Shown here in pieces: positions 19,728-28,558 of a stretch of 64,000 bases of DNA. Each line of letters begins with the position of its first letter. Position 1 is the stretch's first letter. Location of the stretch: contig NZ_RJRZ01000003.1 of the NCBI RefSeq assembly GCF_003993775.1, positions 310,001 through 374,000 on the forward strand, in the 5' to 3' direction. The DNA is from Frigidibacter oleivorans (GTDB taxonomy: Bacteria > Pseudomonadota > Alphaproteobacteria > Rhodobacterales > Rhodobacteraceae). A program made the position numbers and the translations under genes. Below the pieces are notes generated by a model. The model ran no database searches. It was not told where the DNA came from and saw only the letters and a list, made by a program, of their open reading frames with translations.

Positions 19728-21539
19728 ATGATGAGGACGTTTCTGGGACTTGGCGTGGCGCTGGCGGCGCTGCCCCTGGCAGGCCTGGCCCAACAGCAGG
19801 GCGCACCGCTGGTGACGGTCCAGCCCCGCGACGCGGTCGTGCAGGGGGTCTGGGTGCAGGTCGAGGCGCAACCCACCCTCGCCCAGGCCGAGGCCCGCGC
19901 CCGCGCCTATGCCAGCCGGCTGCCGCAGGTGGCGGGCTATGCGATGGACACCGGCTGGTACGCCATCGTCCTCGGCCCCTTCGCCCCGGAGGACGCGGCC
20001 GAGCGGCTGGCCTTCCTGCGCGGACAGGGGGTGATCCCGGCCGACAGCTATGTGACCGATGGCGCCCGCTTCGGCCAGCGCTACTGGCCGGCGGGCGCTT
20101 TCCCCGATGCGCTGGCGGTCGCCCCGCCGGACACGGCGCTGCCCGGGACGGCCGCTGCGCCCCTGCCCGCCGATCCCGCCCCCGCCGATCCCCTTGCAGC
20201 CGATCCCTTCGCGGCCGAGGAAACCCCCGCCGAGGCCCGCGCCGCCGAGGCCGCGCTGGATGCCGAAGCCCGCCGCGCCCTGCAGGAGGCGCTGCAATGG
20301 GAGGGCCACTATCTGGGCGCCATCGACGGCGCCTTCGGCCCCGGCACGCGCGCCAGCATGGCCGAATGGCAGGGCGAGCGCGGCCTCGACACCACCGGCG
20401 TGCTGACCACCCGCCAGCGCGAGACCCTGCTGGCCGAGGTCGCCGCCGCCCGCGTCGCGCTCGGCCTGGCCACCGTCACCGAGGAAGAGGCCGGGATCTC
20501 CGTCACCCTGCCGATGGCGCTGGTGGAGTTCGCGGGCTACGAGCCGCCCTTCGTGCAATACGCACCGAAGGACGGCTCCGGTGTGCGGGTGATGCTGATC
20601 TCGCGCCGCGGCGATGCGGCCACGCTCGCCACGCTTTACGACCTGCTGCAGGGGCTCGAGGCGATGCCGCTGGAGGGCGAGCGCAGCCTGACCCGCAGCG
20701 ACTTCCGGATCTCGGGCCGCGATGCCCGCCACCGCAGCCATGCCGAGGCCGAACTGAGCGGCGGCAGCATCAAGGGCTTCGTGCTGGTCTGGCCGGCCGG
20801 GGATGCCGACCGCATGGACCGCGTGCTGGCCGCGATGCAGGGCAGCTTCCGCGCCACTTCCGACCGGACGCTGGATGCGGGGCTGGGCCTGCCCTCCGCC
20901 GTCGCGCCGGACCTGCTGATGCAGGGGCTCGACACGCGCAAGCCCCTGCGCGCGCGGTCGGGGTTCTACGTGGACGGGCGCGGCACCGTCGCCACCACGA
21001 CCGAGGCGGTGGAGGCCTGCGGGCGGATCACGCTCGACGGCGGGATCGAGGCACGGGTCCGGCTGACCGATGCCTCGGGGCTCGCGCTGCTCGACCCCGC
21101 GATGCCGCTCGCGCCGCCGGCCCATGCCGCCTTCGCCAGCACCCCGCCCCGCCCCGGCAGCGAGGCGGCGGTCGCGGGCTTCGCCTATGCCGAGGTGCTG
21201 GACGCGCCGGTGATGACCTATGGCGCGGTGGCGGAGCTGACGGGCCTCGGCGGCGAGACCGACCTGATGCGCCTGTCGCTGCCGGCGCTGCCGGGCGACG
21301 CGGGGGGCGCGATCCTCGACGCCTCGGGCGCGGTTACGGGCATGCTGCTGCCGCGCGCCGAGGGTCCGCGGGTCCTGCCGGAGGAGGTGGCGCATGCGCT
21401 GCAGGCGGGGCCGCTGGTGACACGGCTGGCCGAGGCCGGGCTCGCGCCCGAACCGGCGGTTCCCGGCCCGTCGCTGCCCGCCGCCGACCTGACGGCACGC
21501 GGGGTGAAGATGGCGGTGCGCGTGCTCTGCTGGGAGTGA
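19728..21539 (+). CDS. SPOR/peptidoglycan-binding protein with degenerate trypsin-like domain
   Basis: A 603-residue exported protein. A signal peptide covers residues 1-21 (cut near LAGLA-QQQ). A SPOR-like domain (about 38-120: [20 protein letters not shown]) is followed by an acidic Ala/Pro linker (125-180) and a PG_binding_1 domain (182-235: [20 protein letters not shown]). The C-terminal half (about 400-570) has the outline of a trypsin-like protease. However, the expected catalytic His region reads [11 protein letters not shown] and the GDSGG nucleophile motif reads GDAGGA (523-528), with Ala525 in place of Ser, so proteolysis is unlikely. It probably acts as a periplasmic scaffold or sensor on the cell wall. 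Start at 19728; ATG 19731 is equivalent. Confidence 0.75.
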   Translation: MMRTFLGLGVALAALPLAGLAQQQGAPLVTVQPRDAVVQGVWVQVEAQPTLAQAEARARAYASRLPQVAGYAMDTGWYAIVLGPFAPEDAAERLAFLRGQGVIPADSYVTDGARFGQRYWPAGAFPDALAVAPPDTALPGTAAAPLPADPAPADPLAADPFAAEETPAEARAAEAALDAEARRALQEALQWEGHYLGAIDGAFGPGTRASMAEWQGERGLDTTGVLTTRQRETLLAEVAAARVALGLATVTEEEAGISVTLPMALVEFAGYEPPFVQYAPKDGSGVRVMLISRRGDAATLATLYDLLQGLEAMPLEGERSLTRSDFRISGRDARHRSHAEAELSGGSIKGFVLVWPAGDADRMDRVLAAMQGSFRATSDRTLDAGLGLPSAVAPDLLMQGLDTRKPLRARSGFYVDGRGTVATTTEAVEACGRITLDGGIEARVRLTDASGLALLDPAMPLAPPAHAAFASTPPRPGSEAAVAGFAYAEVLDAPVMTYGAVAELTGLGGETDLMRLSLPALPGDAGGAILDASGAVTGMLLPRAEGPRVLPEEVAHALQAGPLVTRLAEAGLAPEPAVPGPSLPAADLTARGVKMAVRVLCWE

Positions 21540-22988
21540 TCAGACCCGCCAGAAGCGGGGCAGCAGCAGCACGATCACCGACAGAAGCTCCAGCCGGCCC
21601 AGATACATCCCGACCGTCATCATCCACTTCGCGGCGACGGGGAAACCGTCCACTGCGCCGGTCGGACCGACCTCTGCCCCCCAGGCCGGGCCGACATTGG
21701 CGATGGCGGTCCATGCCGCGGTGATGGCGGTCTGCCCCGACAGCCCGGTCAGCGACAGCCCGACGATCAGCACGCCGAAGGTCAGCACGAACAGGCTGAC
21801 GAAGGCCATGACCGAGCTGACCACCTCCTCATCCACCGGCACGTGGCCCATGCGGATCGTCTGCACCCGGTGCGGGCTGTGCAGCCGGCGGATCTGCGCC
21901 CGGATCGCGCTGAGCAGGATCATCCAGCGGAAGACCTTGATCGAACAGACGGTGGACGAGGAACAGCCGCCGATCAGCCCGACCATCAGCAGCAGGACCA
22001 GCGCCATGTGACCCCAGGTCGAGACATCGACCGACACGAAGCCGGTGCCGGTGAAGACCGAGACCACGTTGAACATCACCTCGCGCAGCACGGGCCAGAA
22101 CGCATCCTCGTGCCGGATCATCCGGTACAGCGTCAGCACGACGATCGTGTAGCCCATCCAGCGCAGGAAGGTACGGACCTGCCGGTCCTCCCACAGCGGG
22201 CGGGCCTGCCCCTGCGCCAGCTGGACGAAGCGCACGAAGGGCAGCGCCGCGAGGATCATGAACAGCGTCGCAACAACCTCGAGCGCGCCGGTCATCGCGC
22301 CGAAGCTGGCGTCATAGCTGGAAAATCCGCCGGTCGAGACGGTGGCCAGCGCATGGGTCACGGCGTCGAAGGCGTCGAGCCCGACCAGCGCGAAGGCTGC
22401 GGCGCAGGCGACGGTCAACCCCAGATAGACCCGGATCAGCGCCGTCGAGATGTCCATCGCCCGGGGCAGGACCTTACCCAGCGTGTCGAACCCCTCGGTG
22501 CGGAAGAACTGCATGCCGCCGACCTTCATCACCGGCAGGAAGATCAATGCCACGATGACGATGCCGAGCCCGCCCAGCCATTGCAGCATCGCCCGCCACA
22601 GGTTCAGCCCCCGGGGCAGCGCGTCCAGCCCGACGATCACCGTCGATCCGGTGGTGGTGACGCCCGACATCGCCTCGAAATAGGCATCGGTGAACCCGAG
22701 CCCTGTCGCCCCCAGCATCAGCGGCAGCGCGCCGAACAGCGGCACCGCCGCCCAGATCCCCGCCGTCACAACGAAACTTTGCCGCAGGGTCAGCCCCGCC
22801 CCCACGCTGTTACGGCAGGACAGGGCCAGCAGGCCGCCCGCCGTCGCCGTGATCACCGCGCTTTCAAGGAAGGCCGCCCAATGCGGATCGCCCGACAGCG
22901 CGTCGAGCGTCATCGGCAGCAGCATGAGCGCCCCGAGGGTGGCCAGAACCAGCCCGATGACATATCCGACGGGACGCAGGTCGATCAT
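21540..22988 (-). CDS. trkH: TrkH-family potassium uptake protein (copy 1)
   Basis: A 482-residue polytopic membrane protein with the four pore-loop repeats of the Trk/Ktr/HKT superfamily. Selectivity-filter segments are visible as AMSGVTTTGSTVIVGLD, ATVSTGGFSSYDASFG, SVFTGTGFVS and AIANVGPAWGAEVG, each with the key Gly. It moves K+ with H+ or Na+ and normally needs a cytosolic TrkA NAD-binding partner, which is not in the window. It lies directly downstream of a paralog of identical length, with 61 bases between. Its stop touches that of the SPOR gene. Confidence 0.93.
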   Translation of the reverse strand: MIDLRPVGYVIGLVLATLGALMLLPMTLDALSGDPHWAAFLESAVITATAGGLLALSCRNSVGAGLTLRQSFVVTAGIWAAVPLFGALPLMLGATGLGFTDAYFEAMSGVTTTGSTVIVGLDALPRGLNLWRAMLQWLGGLGIVIVALIFLPVMKVGGMQFFRTEGFDTLGKVLPRAMDISTALIRVYLGLTVACAAAFALVGLDAFDAVTHALATVSTGGFSSYDASFGAMTGALEVVATLFMILAALPFVRFVQLAQGQARPLWEDRQVRTFLRWMGYTIVVLTLYRMIRHEDAFWPVLREVMFNVVSVFTGTGFVSVDVSTWGHMALVLLLMVGLIGGCSSSTVCSIKVFRWMILLSAIRAQIRRLHSPHRVQTIRMGHVPVDEEVVSSVMAFVSLFVLTFGVLIVGLSLTGLSGQTAITAAWTAIANVGPAWGAEVGPTGAVDGFPVAAKWMMTVGMYLGRLELLSVIVLLLPRFWRV

Positions 22989-23049
22989 GGCCGAGGCTTG
23001 GCCGGGCCGGCGGGCGGTGTCAACCGGCGAGGCGGGGGCGACCCGCGCC

Positions 23050-24498
23050 TCACGCCCGCCAGAACCGGGGCAGCACGATCACGAAAATCGCCAGCAGCGC
23101 CAGACGCCCCATCAGCATGGTGACGATCATCACCCATTTCGCCGTCTCGGGAAATTCCACGAATGTGCCGGTGCGCGCCACCATCGGGCCATAGCCGTAG
23201 CCGATATTGCCGATCGAGGTCCATGTGCCGAAGATCGCGCTTTCCAGATCGACCCCGGTCAGGGTCAGCGCGACGCTCATCACGCCGATGGTCAGGACAT
23301 AGCCGTAGACATACATGATCAGCGCGCTCATCGCGTCGTCATCCACGGTGCGGCCGTCGTATTTCACCGGGCTGACCCGGTGCGGGGCGTGCAGCCGGCG
23401 GATCTGGTTCAGGATCGCGGCCCCGGTCAGCTGCACCCGGAACACCGTCAGTGCCCCGGAACTCGACGAGGAGCAGCCGCCGATCACCCCGATGATCAGC
23501 GACACCACCATCGCGAAGGCGCCCCAGCCGCCGAAGCTGCCGGAAAAGAACCCGGTGCCCGAAAAGATCGACACGATGTTGAACAGCGCCTCGCGGAACA
23601 CCGCCTCGGCCGGCATCTCCGAGGTGGCGAGCCGCCACAGCGTCACCGCCGCCACAGCGATGGCGATCCAGCGCAGGTAGCCATGCACCTGCGGGTCGCG
23701 CCACAGCGCCGTCCGCGCGCCCGACACCATCTGCACATAGCGCACATAGGGCAGGCTGCCGAGGATCATGAACAGCGCCCCGGCATATTCGCCCGCGCCC
23801 TGATACTTCCCGAACGAGGCGTCGGCGGGCGAGAAGCCCCCGGTGGCAATGGTGGCCATGGCGTTCACCACGGCGTCCAGCGGCTCGAACCCCAGCGACA
23901 GATAGGTGACGAGGCAGGCGAAAGTCAGCCCCGCATAGACCAGCACCAGCGACCGCGCGATGTCGGTGGCGCGGGGCAGGATCTTGCCCAGCGTGTCGAA
24001 GCCCTCGGTGCGGAAGAACTGCATGCCGCCCACCCGCATCACCGGCAGGAAGATCATCACCACGAAGGCGATGCCGAGCCCGCCCAGCCAGTTCAGCATC
24101 CCCCGCCACAGGTTCAGCCCCGGCGGAAAGTCGTCGAGCCCGGTGAAGACGGTGGAGCCGGTGGTGGTGATGCCCGACACCGCCTCGAAATAAGCGTCGG
24201 TGAACGAGGCTTCGGTCGCGCCCAGCATGAAGGGCAGCGCCGCGAACAGTGGCAGGAAGGCCCAGATCCCCACCGTCAGCAGGAAGGCCTGCCGCACCGA
24301 CAGGCTGGGCCCGATGGCATTGCCGGTGGAGATGGCGAAGAACAGCCCGACGCAGCCGGTGATGACCGCGCTTTCGATGAAGGCCCACCAGTTCGCCTCG
24401 GCCGACAGCGCGTCGAGCGCAGCGGGAATCAGCATGAGCACACCGAGGACGGTGAGCATGACACCGATGACATGCCCCACTGGACGAAGGTCGATCAT
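23050..24498 (-). CDS. trkH: TrkH-family potassium uptake protein (copy 2)
   Basis: A 482-residue paralog of the neighbouring TrkH. Both begin MIDLRPVG-x-VIG and end LPRFWR-x. Its filter regions are AVSGITTTGSTVFTGLD, ATIATGGFSPADASFG, SIFSGTGFFSGS and SIGNIGYGYGPMV. The two differ at many positions, including the fourth filter, so this is an old tandem duplication that may have diverged in ion preference or partner. It is the upstream gene of the pair and carries the likely promoter. Its start borders a 235-base region holding a possible gene remnant. Confidence 0.92.
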   Translation of the reverse strand: MIDLRPVGHVIGVMLTVLGVLMLIPAALDALSAEANWWAFIESAVITGCVGLFFAISTGNAIGPSLSVRQAFLLTVGIWAFLPLFAALPFMLGATEASFTDAYFEAVSGITTTGSTVFTGLDDFPPGLNLWRGMLNWLGGLGIAFVVMIFLPVMRVGGMQFFRTEGFDTLGKILPRATDIARSLVLVYAGLTFACLVTYLSLGFEPLDAVVNAMATIATGGFSPADASFGKYQGAGEYAGALFMILGSLPYVRYVQMVSGARTALWRDPQVHGYLRWIAIAVAAVTLWRLATSEMPAEAVFREALFNIVSIFSGTGFFSGSFGGWGAFAMVVSLIIGVIGGCSSSSSGALTVFRVQLTGAAILNQIRRLHAPHRVSPVKYDGRTVDDDAMSALIMYVYGYVLTIGVMSVALTLTGVDLESAIFGTWTSIGNIGYGYGPMVARTGTFVEFPETAKWVMIVTMLMGRLALLAIFVIVLPRFWRA

Positions 24499-24540
24499 GA
24501 TGCGCGAGCCTTCGCCGCGGTGCCGCGACAAGTCAAGCCC

Positions 24541-24712
24541 GCGGGACGGGACCGCCGCCCGGACGATGGCCGCCGGGGTGGAACGGTTCCTGCGCGCCGA
24601 CGCGGCCATCCCGGCCGAGGTGGCGGGTCCCGTGCGGCTGAGCGTGTCCGAGGCGATGGGGATCGAGGTGATGCCCCGGGTGCGGGCGGTCATCGACGCG
24701 GGTCGCCGCCTT
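24541..24712 (+). pseudogene. possible remnant of a LysR-type regulator
   Basis: One plus-strand frame encodes about 45 residues that look like the hinge and start of a LysR effector-binding domain (GVERFLRAD, then VAGPVRLSVSEAMGIEVMPR). No helix-turn-helix precedes it, because trkH lies there on the other strand. The similarity stops near 24705, where the antisense TrmO-like gene begins. If real it is cut at both ends. It could instead be chance coding in a GC-rich gap. The region 24499-24733 holds nothing else I can identify beyond the likely promoter of the trkH pair. Confidence 0.35.
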
Positions 24713-24733
24713 CACCGCCCCGGCCGGCGGCGA

Positions 24734-25246
24734 TCAGCCGGCGGGATAGCCGGGCGGGATGTCCACCCCCGGCAGCCAAGGCTTGATGTCGATCAGCGGC
24801 GTGCCGTCGAAGGCGTCGATGGCGTCGATCTCCAGCACCCCCGCCGCCGCATCGACGGATATGAGCCGCACCACCGCCAGCGCCACCGGGTTCGGCCGCG
24901 CCGGCGAGCGCAGTGCGAAGGTGCCGCAGGGCGCCGCCTTGTGCCGGGGCGCCTGCACCACGAGGTCGCGCCGCGCCTGCCCCGTCCAGTACAGCAGGAT
25001 CGCCGCATCCCCCGCCTGCAGCCCCGTCAGCGCGGGCCGGAACGCGGGCGCCACCACCGCCGCGAACCGCCCGCCCCGCGCCCGCGCCTCGGTCAGGTTC
25101 TTCGGGCAGTCGCCCCGCCGCCAGGGCGATGCGATATGGCCGATGAAGCACAGGCCCGCATCGGCCCGCGCGCCCGGATCGACGGGCAGCGCGACCTCGC
25201 CCGGCCGGGGCGCCTGCCCTGCCCCGCCGCTCATGCCGCCGCTCAT
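24734..25246 (-). CDS. TrmO-like tRNA (adenine-N6)-methyltransferase / TsaA family protein
   Basis: A 170-residue protein of the TrmO/TsaA (UPF0066) beta-barrel family. Visible family segments are LCFIGHIASPW, a DCPKNLTEAR region, LTGLQAGDAAILLYWTGQARRD, and RPNPVALAVVRLISVD leading to DGTPLIDIKPWLPG, the most conserved motif. TrmO methylates N6 of t6A37 in threonine tRNAs using S-adenosylmethionine. This copy lacks the C-terminal extension of the E. coli enzyme, so a different substrate is possible. Its ATG overlaps the lhgO stop (ATGA), with GGAGGAG just upstream. Confidence 0.78.
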   Translation of the reverse strand: MSGGMSGGAGQAPRPGEVALPVDPGARADAGLCFIGHIASPWRRGDCPKNLTEARARGGRFAAVVAPAFRPALTGLQAGDAAILLYWTGQARRDLVVQAPRHKAAPCGTFALRSPARPNPVALAVVRLISVDAAAGVLEIDAIDAFDGTPLIDIKPWLPGVDIPPGYPAG

Positions 25247-26439
25247 GCCGCCTCCTCCATCCGGTCGACGATCATCGCGGCGATGGGCATGGCCGAGGTC
25301 GCGGCCGGCGAGGGCGCGTTGCAGACATGCAGCTGCCGCGGCGTGTCGAGGAACAGGAAATCCTGCACCAGCGTCCCGTCCGCCATCACCGCCTGCGCCC
25401 GGATGCCGGCGCCGGGCTCGCGCAGGTCGTCCAGCGTCAGCGACGGGCAATACTTGCGGCACAGCGCCAGATAGCCGCGCCGGGACAGGGAATTTCGGAA
25501 CTCTCCGATCCCGCTGCGCCAATGGCCCGCGGCCATCCGCCAGAAGCCGCCGAAGCCCGCCATGTCGGCCAGATCGGCCGGCCGCAGGCTGCCCCTGGCA
25601 TAGCCCTCGCGGTGAAAACCCAGCACCGCGTTCGGCCCCACCGTGACCCGCCCGTCGATCATCCGCGTCAGGTGGACGCCGAGGAACGGCAGGTCGGGGT
25701 CCGGGATCGGATAGATCAGGTGCCGCACGATCCCCGACCGCGCCGGCGGCAGGGTGTAATATTCGCCCCGGAACGGCACGATCCGGTGGCGGGGCGCGAG
25801 GCCGCCCATCCGCGCGACCCGGTCGGATTGCAGCCCGGTGCAGGCGATCAGCCGGTCGGCGGCGATCCGGCTGCCATCGGACAGACGCAGCTCCACCCCG
25901 CTGCCGGTTTCGGCGATGGCGGTGGCGGCGATACCGGTGCGCAGCTCTGCCCCCGCCGCCGCCAGCTCCTCGGCCAGCGCCGCACAGATGCGGCGATAGT
26001 CGACGATCCCGGTCGAGGGCACGAGGATCGCGCCCAGCCCGGCCACATTCGGCTCGATCTGCCGCAGGCACGCGGCCGAGACAGGCTCGATCCCGATGCC
26101 GTTCTCTGCCGCGCGGCCGGCCAGCACCTCCATCCGCTGCAGTTCCAGCGGCGTGGTGGCCACGAGGAGCTTGCCGCAGGTGTCGAAGGGAATGCCCTTC
26201 GCGCGGCAGAAGGCCTTGGTCGCCTCGGCCCCCGCCTTGCACAGCCGCGCCTTCAGCGAGCCGGGCGCATAGTAGATGCCGGCATGGATCACGCCGCTGT
26301 TATGCCCGGTCTGGTGGCGGGCGAAGCCCGGTTCCTTTTCCACCAGCAGCAGCCGCGCCCGCGGGTCGCGGCGCAAGAGTTCTGCCGCCGTGGCGAGGCC
26401 CAAGATGCCGCCCCCGAGGATACAATACCGATAGCGCAT
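25243..26439 (-). CDS. lhgO: L-2-hydroxyglutarate oxidase/dehydrogenase
   Basis: A 398-residue DAO-fold flavoprotein. The FAD-binding motif is YCILGGGILGLATAAELLRR at the start. The family-specific HQTGHNSGVIHAGIYY region carries conserved active-site residues, and FRGEYYTLPP and FLGVHLTRMIDGRVTVGPNAV follow. LhgO oxidises L-2-hydroxyglutarate to 2-oxoglutarate and passes electrons to the quinone pool at the membrane face. ATG 26439 is chosen; an in-frame GTG at 26457 is possible. It is cotranscribed with the TrmO-like gene and divergent from queH. Confidence 0.92.
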   Translation of the reverse strand: MRYRYCILGGGILGLATAAELLRRDPRARLLLVEKEPGFARHQTGHNSGVIHAGIYYAPGSLKARLCKAGAEATKAFCRAKGIPFDTCGKLLVATTPLELQRMEVLAGRAAENGIGIEPVSAACLRQIEPNVAGLGAILVPSTGIVDYRRICAALAEELAAAGAELRTGIAATAIAETGSGVELRLSDGSRIAADRLIACTGLQSDRVARMGGLAPRHRIVPFRGEYYTLPPARSGIVRHLIYPIPDPDLPFLGVHLTRMIDGRVTVGPNAVLGFHREGYARGSLRPADLADMAGFGGFWRMAAGHWRSGIGEFRNSLSRRGYLALCRKYCPSLTLDDLREPGAGIRAQAVMADGTLVQDFLFLDTPRQLHVCNAPSPAATSAMPIAAMIVDRMEEAA

Positions 26440-26521
26440 CCGCCCTGCCCCCTTCACCGGCCGTCCCCGATGCTTTGCCTCTGCCCGCGAAAGGCGCTAG
26501 AACGGCGCGAAGGAGAGACAT

Positions 26522-27184
26522 ATGGCCGACCTGAACCGCCCCACCCTCACGCCGCCCGGCGGACACCGCAAGGTGCTGCTGCATTCCTGCTGCGCGCCCT
26601 GTTCGGGCGAGGTGATGGAGGCGATGACCGCCTCGGGCATCGACTACACCATCTTCTTCTACAATCCCAACATCCACCCGCAGAAGGAATACCTGCTGCG
26701 CAAGGATGAAAACATCCGCTTCGCCGACCAGCACGGCGTGCCCTTCGTCGATGCCGATTACGACACCGACAACTGGTTCGCCCGCGCCAAGGGGATGGAA
26801 TGGGCGCCGGAACGCGGCATCCGCTGCACCATGTGCTTCGACATGCGGTTCGAGCGGACGGCGCTTTACGCCCACGAGCACGGCTTTCCGGTGATGACCT
26901 CCTCGCTCGGCATCTCGCGCTGGAAGGACATGAACCAGATCAACGGCTGCGGCGCGCGGGCGGTGGCGCCCTATGCGGGGCTCGACTACTGGGACTACAA
27001 CTGGCGCAAGGGCGGCGGGTCCAACCGGATGATCGAGATTTCCAAGCGCGAGGAATTCTACCAGCAGGAATATTGCGGCTGCGTCTATTCCCTGCGCGAC
27101 ACCAACCGCCACCGGCGCGAGACCGGCCGCGGCCCGATCGAGATCGGGACGGTGTATTACCGGAAGGACGGGACGGGGGAGTAG
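26522..27184 (+). CDS. queH: epoxyqueuosine reductase QueH
   Basis: A 220-residue protein of the QueH (DUF208) family, which reduces epoxyqueuosine to queuosine in tRNA without cobalamin. The cysteine motifs for an Fe-S cluster and a second metal are present: HSCCAPCSG (Cys23, Cys24, Cys27), RCTMCFDMR, and YCGCVYS near the C-terminus, with [13 protein letters not shown] and [11 protein letters not shown] between. AGGAGA precedes the ATG at 26522. It stands alone, and the foreign-looking Shedu-type gene begins 71 bases after its stop. Confidence 0.94.
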   Translation: MADLNRPTLTPPGGHRKVLLHSCCAPCSGEVMEAMTASGIDYTIFFYNPNIHPQKEYLLRKDENIRFADQHGVPFVDADYDTDNWFARAKGMEWAPERGIRCTMCFDMRFERTALYAHEHGFPVMTSSLGISRWKDMNQINGCGARAVAPYAGLDYWDYNWRKGGGSNRMIEISKREEFYQQEYCGCVYSLRDTNRHRRETGRGPIEIGTVYYRKDGTGE

Positions 27185-27255
27185 GGGGCGGACCGGAGCG
27201 CAAGTCCGTTTGGGACGTATGAGGGCTCGGGGCCGTTTTTGTGGGAAATAAGGCA

Positions 27256-28419
27256 ATGACCGACGACGAGGCGAAATTTTTCCAGCTTCGCAAGTCAGGG
27301 AAGACCTTCATCTCCAAGGTCTTTAGTTGGAAGGAAAACTCAGAGGAGCGACTTCGCCACGTTAGGATAGTCATGGACGGCTCCGATATTATCCACCTTG
27401 GTGAAATCGAAGGGGCTGTGTGCCTTAGGCTCTCTGGTGAGAAACGGAAGACACAAGTCGCGGCAGTCGTGTCACAGGACGACAAGGCAATCCGGCGCCT
27501 GACCTTGCAGACCTTCCAGTCGCGCCAACAGGGCGATTGGTATCAGGGTTACGAAGAACATGCATTCACTTTCCGCCGTGACGAATTCGAGCGGTTGCTA
27601 GCGTTTCTGGAGCGCATCAAGTTTGTCGATCTCTCGAACCAAGAACGCTTCGAGATCGAAGATATCTCCACGGGAACTGGACGCAAAGCGATCATCGACG
27701 CCGCCGACGGGGACATTGTAAAACGCTTCCTTTCGATGGGCGCTCAGGATCGAGAAGCGGCACTGCGCGCACTCGGGAACTCCCTTTCTCCAAGAGATAT
27801 CGACATCCTCTTGGGCCGACAGGCGGCGCTAAAAGTTTTTGAGCAGCAGCTTCTTGCAGGAAGTTGGATCGAACGCGATTGGCAGCAGTTCTTTGAGTCT
27901 CAGCCTTGGGTCTTTGGCTACGGTCTAGACTATAGGGTGATGCGAACATTCGACCGTGAGGTGACTGTCGGTGCCGGGGGAACGGATAACCGCAATAAGC
28001 CGGCCGTAGACTTTCTCACCTCCTTCAGCGACTACACGGTGCTTGTAGAGATTAAGCGTCCCGACGCTCGCATTTTCCAGGTCAGGAAAGGTGGCCGCGC
28101 GGGAACGTGGAGTTTCAGCGCCGACTTTACCGATGCCGTATCGCAGATCTTGGAGCAGAAGGCCGAATGGCTCTCTTTCGCCTCGACCGGCGAGCACCAC
28201 AGCAAAGATGGAAAGCGACGGCTGGAGGCTCGCACGCGCGATCCTAAGGCAATTCTCGTAGTTGGTTCCAAGAAAGAGTTCGATGCCACCGATGACCTGC
28301 GCGCTCGGCAGGTCATGCGGGACACCTTTGAACTATTCCGAAGGGACTCACGCTCGGTCGAGATCATCACTTTCGACGAGTTGCTAGAGCGGGCCCAGTT
28401 CATCACCCGGGAGCGATAG
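27256..28419 (+). CDS. sduA: Shedu-type anti-phage protein (DUF4263, PD-(D/E)XK nuclease-like)
   Basis: A 387-residue protein whose C-terminal half matches the DUF4263/SduA domain: RDWQQFFESQPWVFGYGLDYR (209-227), then the PD-(D/E)XK-type set Asp252 (VDFLTSF), Glu265-x-Lys267 (VLVEIKRPD) and Gln297 (SQILEQK). The N-terminal half (1-185) is unrecognised and may be the sensing part, which varies in this family. Shedu proteins protect against phage by nicking DNA. The gene is clearly lower in GC than its surroundings (29 of 60 bases are G/C in 27301-27360), a sign of transfer. An in-frame GTG at 27241 is another possible start; neither has a good ribosome-binding site. No partner gene is adjacent, as is usual for this single-gene system. 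Confidence 0.83.
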   Translation: MTDDEAKFFQLRKSGKTFISKVFSWKENSEERLRHVRIVMDGSDIIHLGEIEGAVCLRLSGEKRKTQVAAVVSQDDKAIRRLTLQTFQSRQQGDWYQGYEEHAFTFRRDEFERLLAFLERIKFVDLSNQERFEIEDISTGTGRKAIIDAADGDIVKRFLSMGAQDREAALRALGNSLSPRDIDILLGRQAALKVFEQQLLAGSWIERDWQQFFESQPWVFGYGLDYRVMRTFDREVTVGAGGTDNRNKPAVDFLTSFSDYTVLVEIKRPDARIFQVRKGGRAGTWSFSADFTDAVSQILEQKAEWLSFASTGEHHSKDGKRRLEARTRDPKAILVVGSKKEFDATDDLRARQVMRDTFELFRRDSRSVEIITFDELLERAQFITRER

Positions 28420-28558
28420 CACTCGAACAAAGGGCCGGAATACTTTGGTGAGCAAGCCTGGGCGTCACAGTGTAGCCGGCGTGCCATATGTCATTAGTGA
28501 AAGTCGTGCCCGCAACCCATCCGGCCGCGAGCATCCGCACGTCCGCAGAGGCCTCTCC

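Noticed and set aside
27185-27240. Terminator after queH ending in TTTTT at 27236-27240.
   Set aside because: No stem directly precedes the T-run; the nearest stem (CGGAC/GTCCG, 27189-27208) is only five pairs with a 10-base loop.
27185-28558. Attachment-site duplications flanking the Shedu-type gene.
   Set aside because: I compared both flanks (27185-27255 and 28420-28558) by eye and found no matching direct repeat longer than chance.
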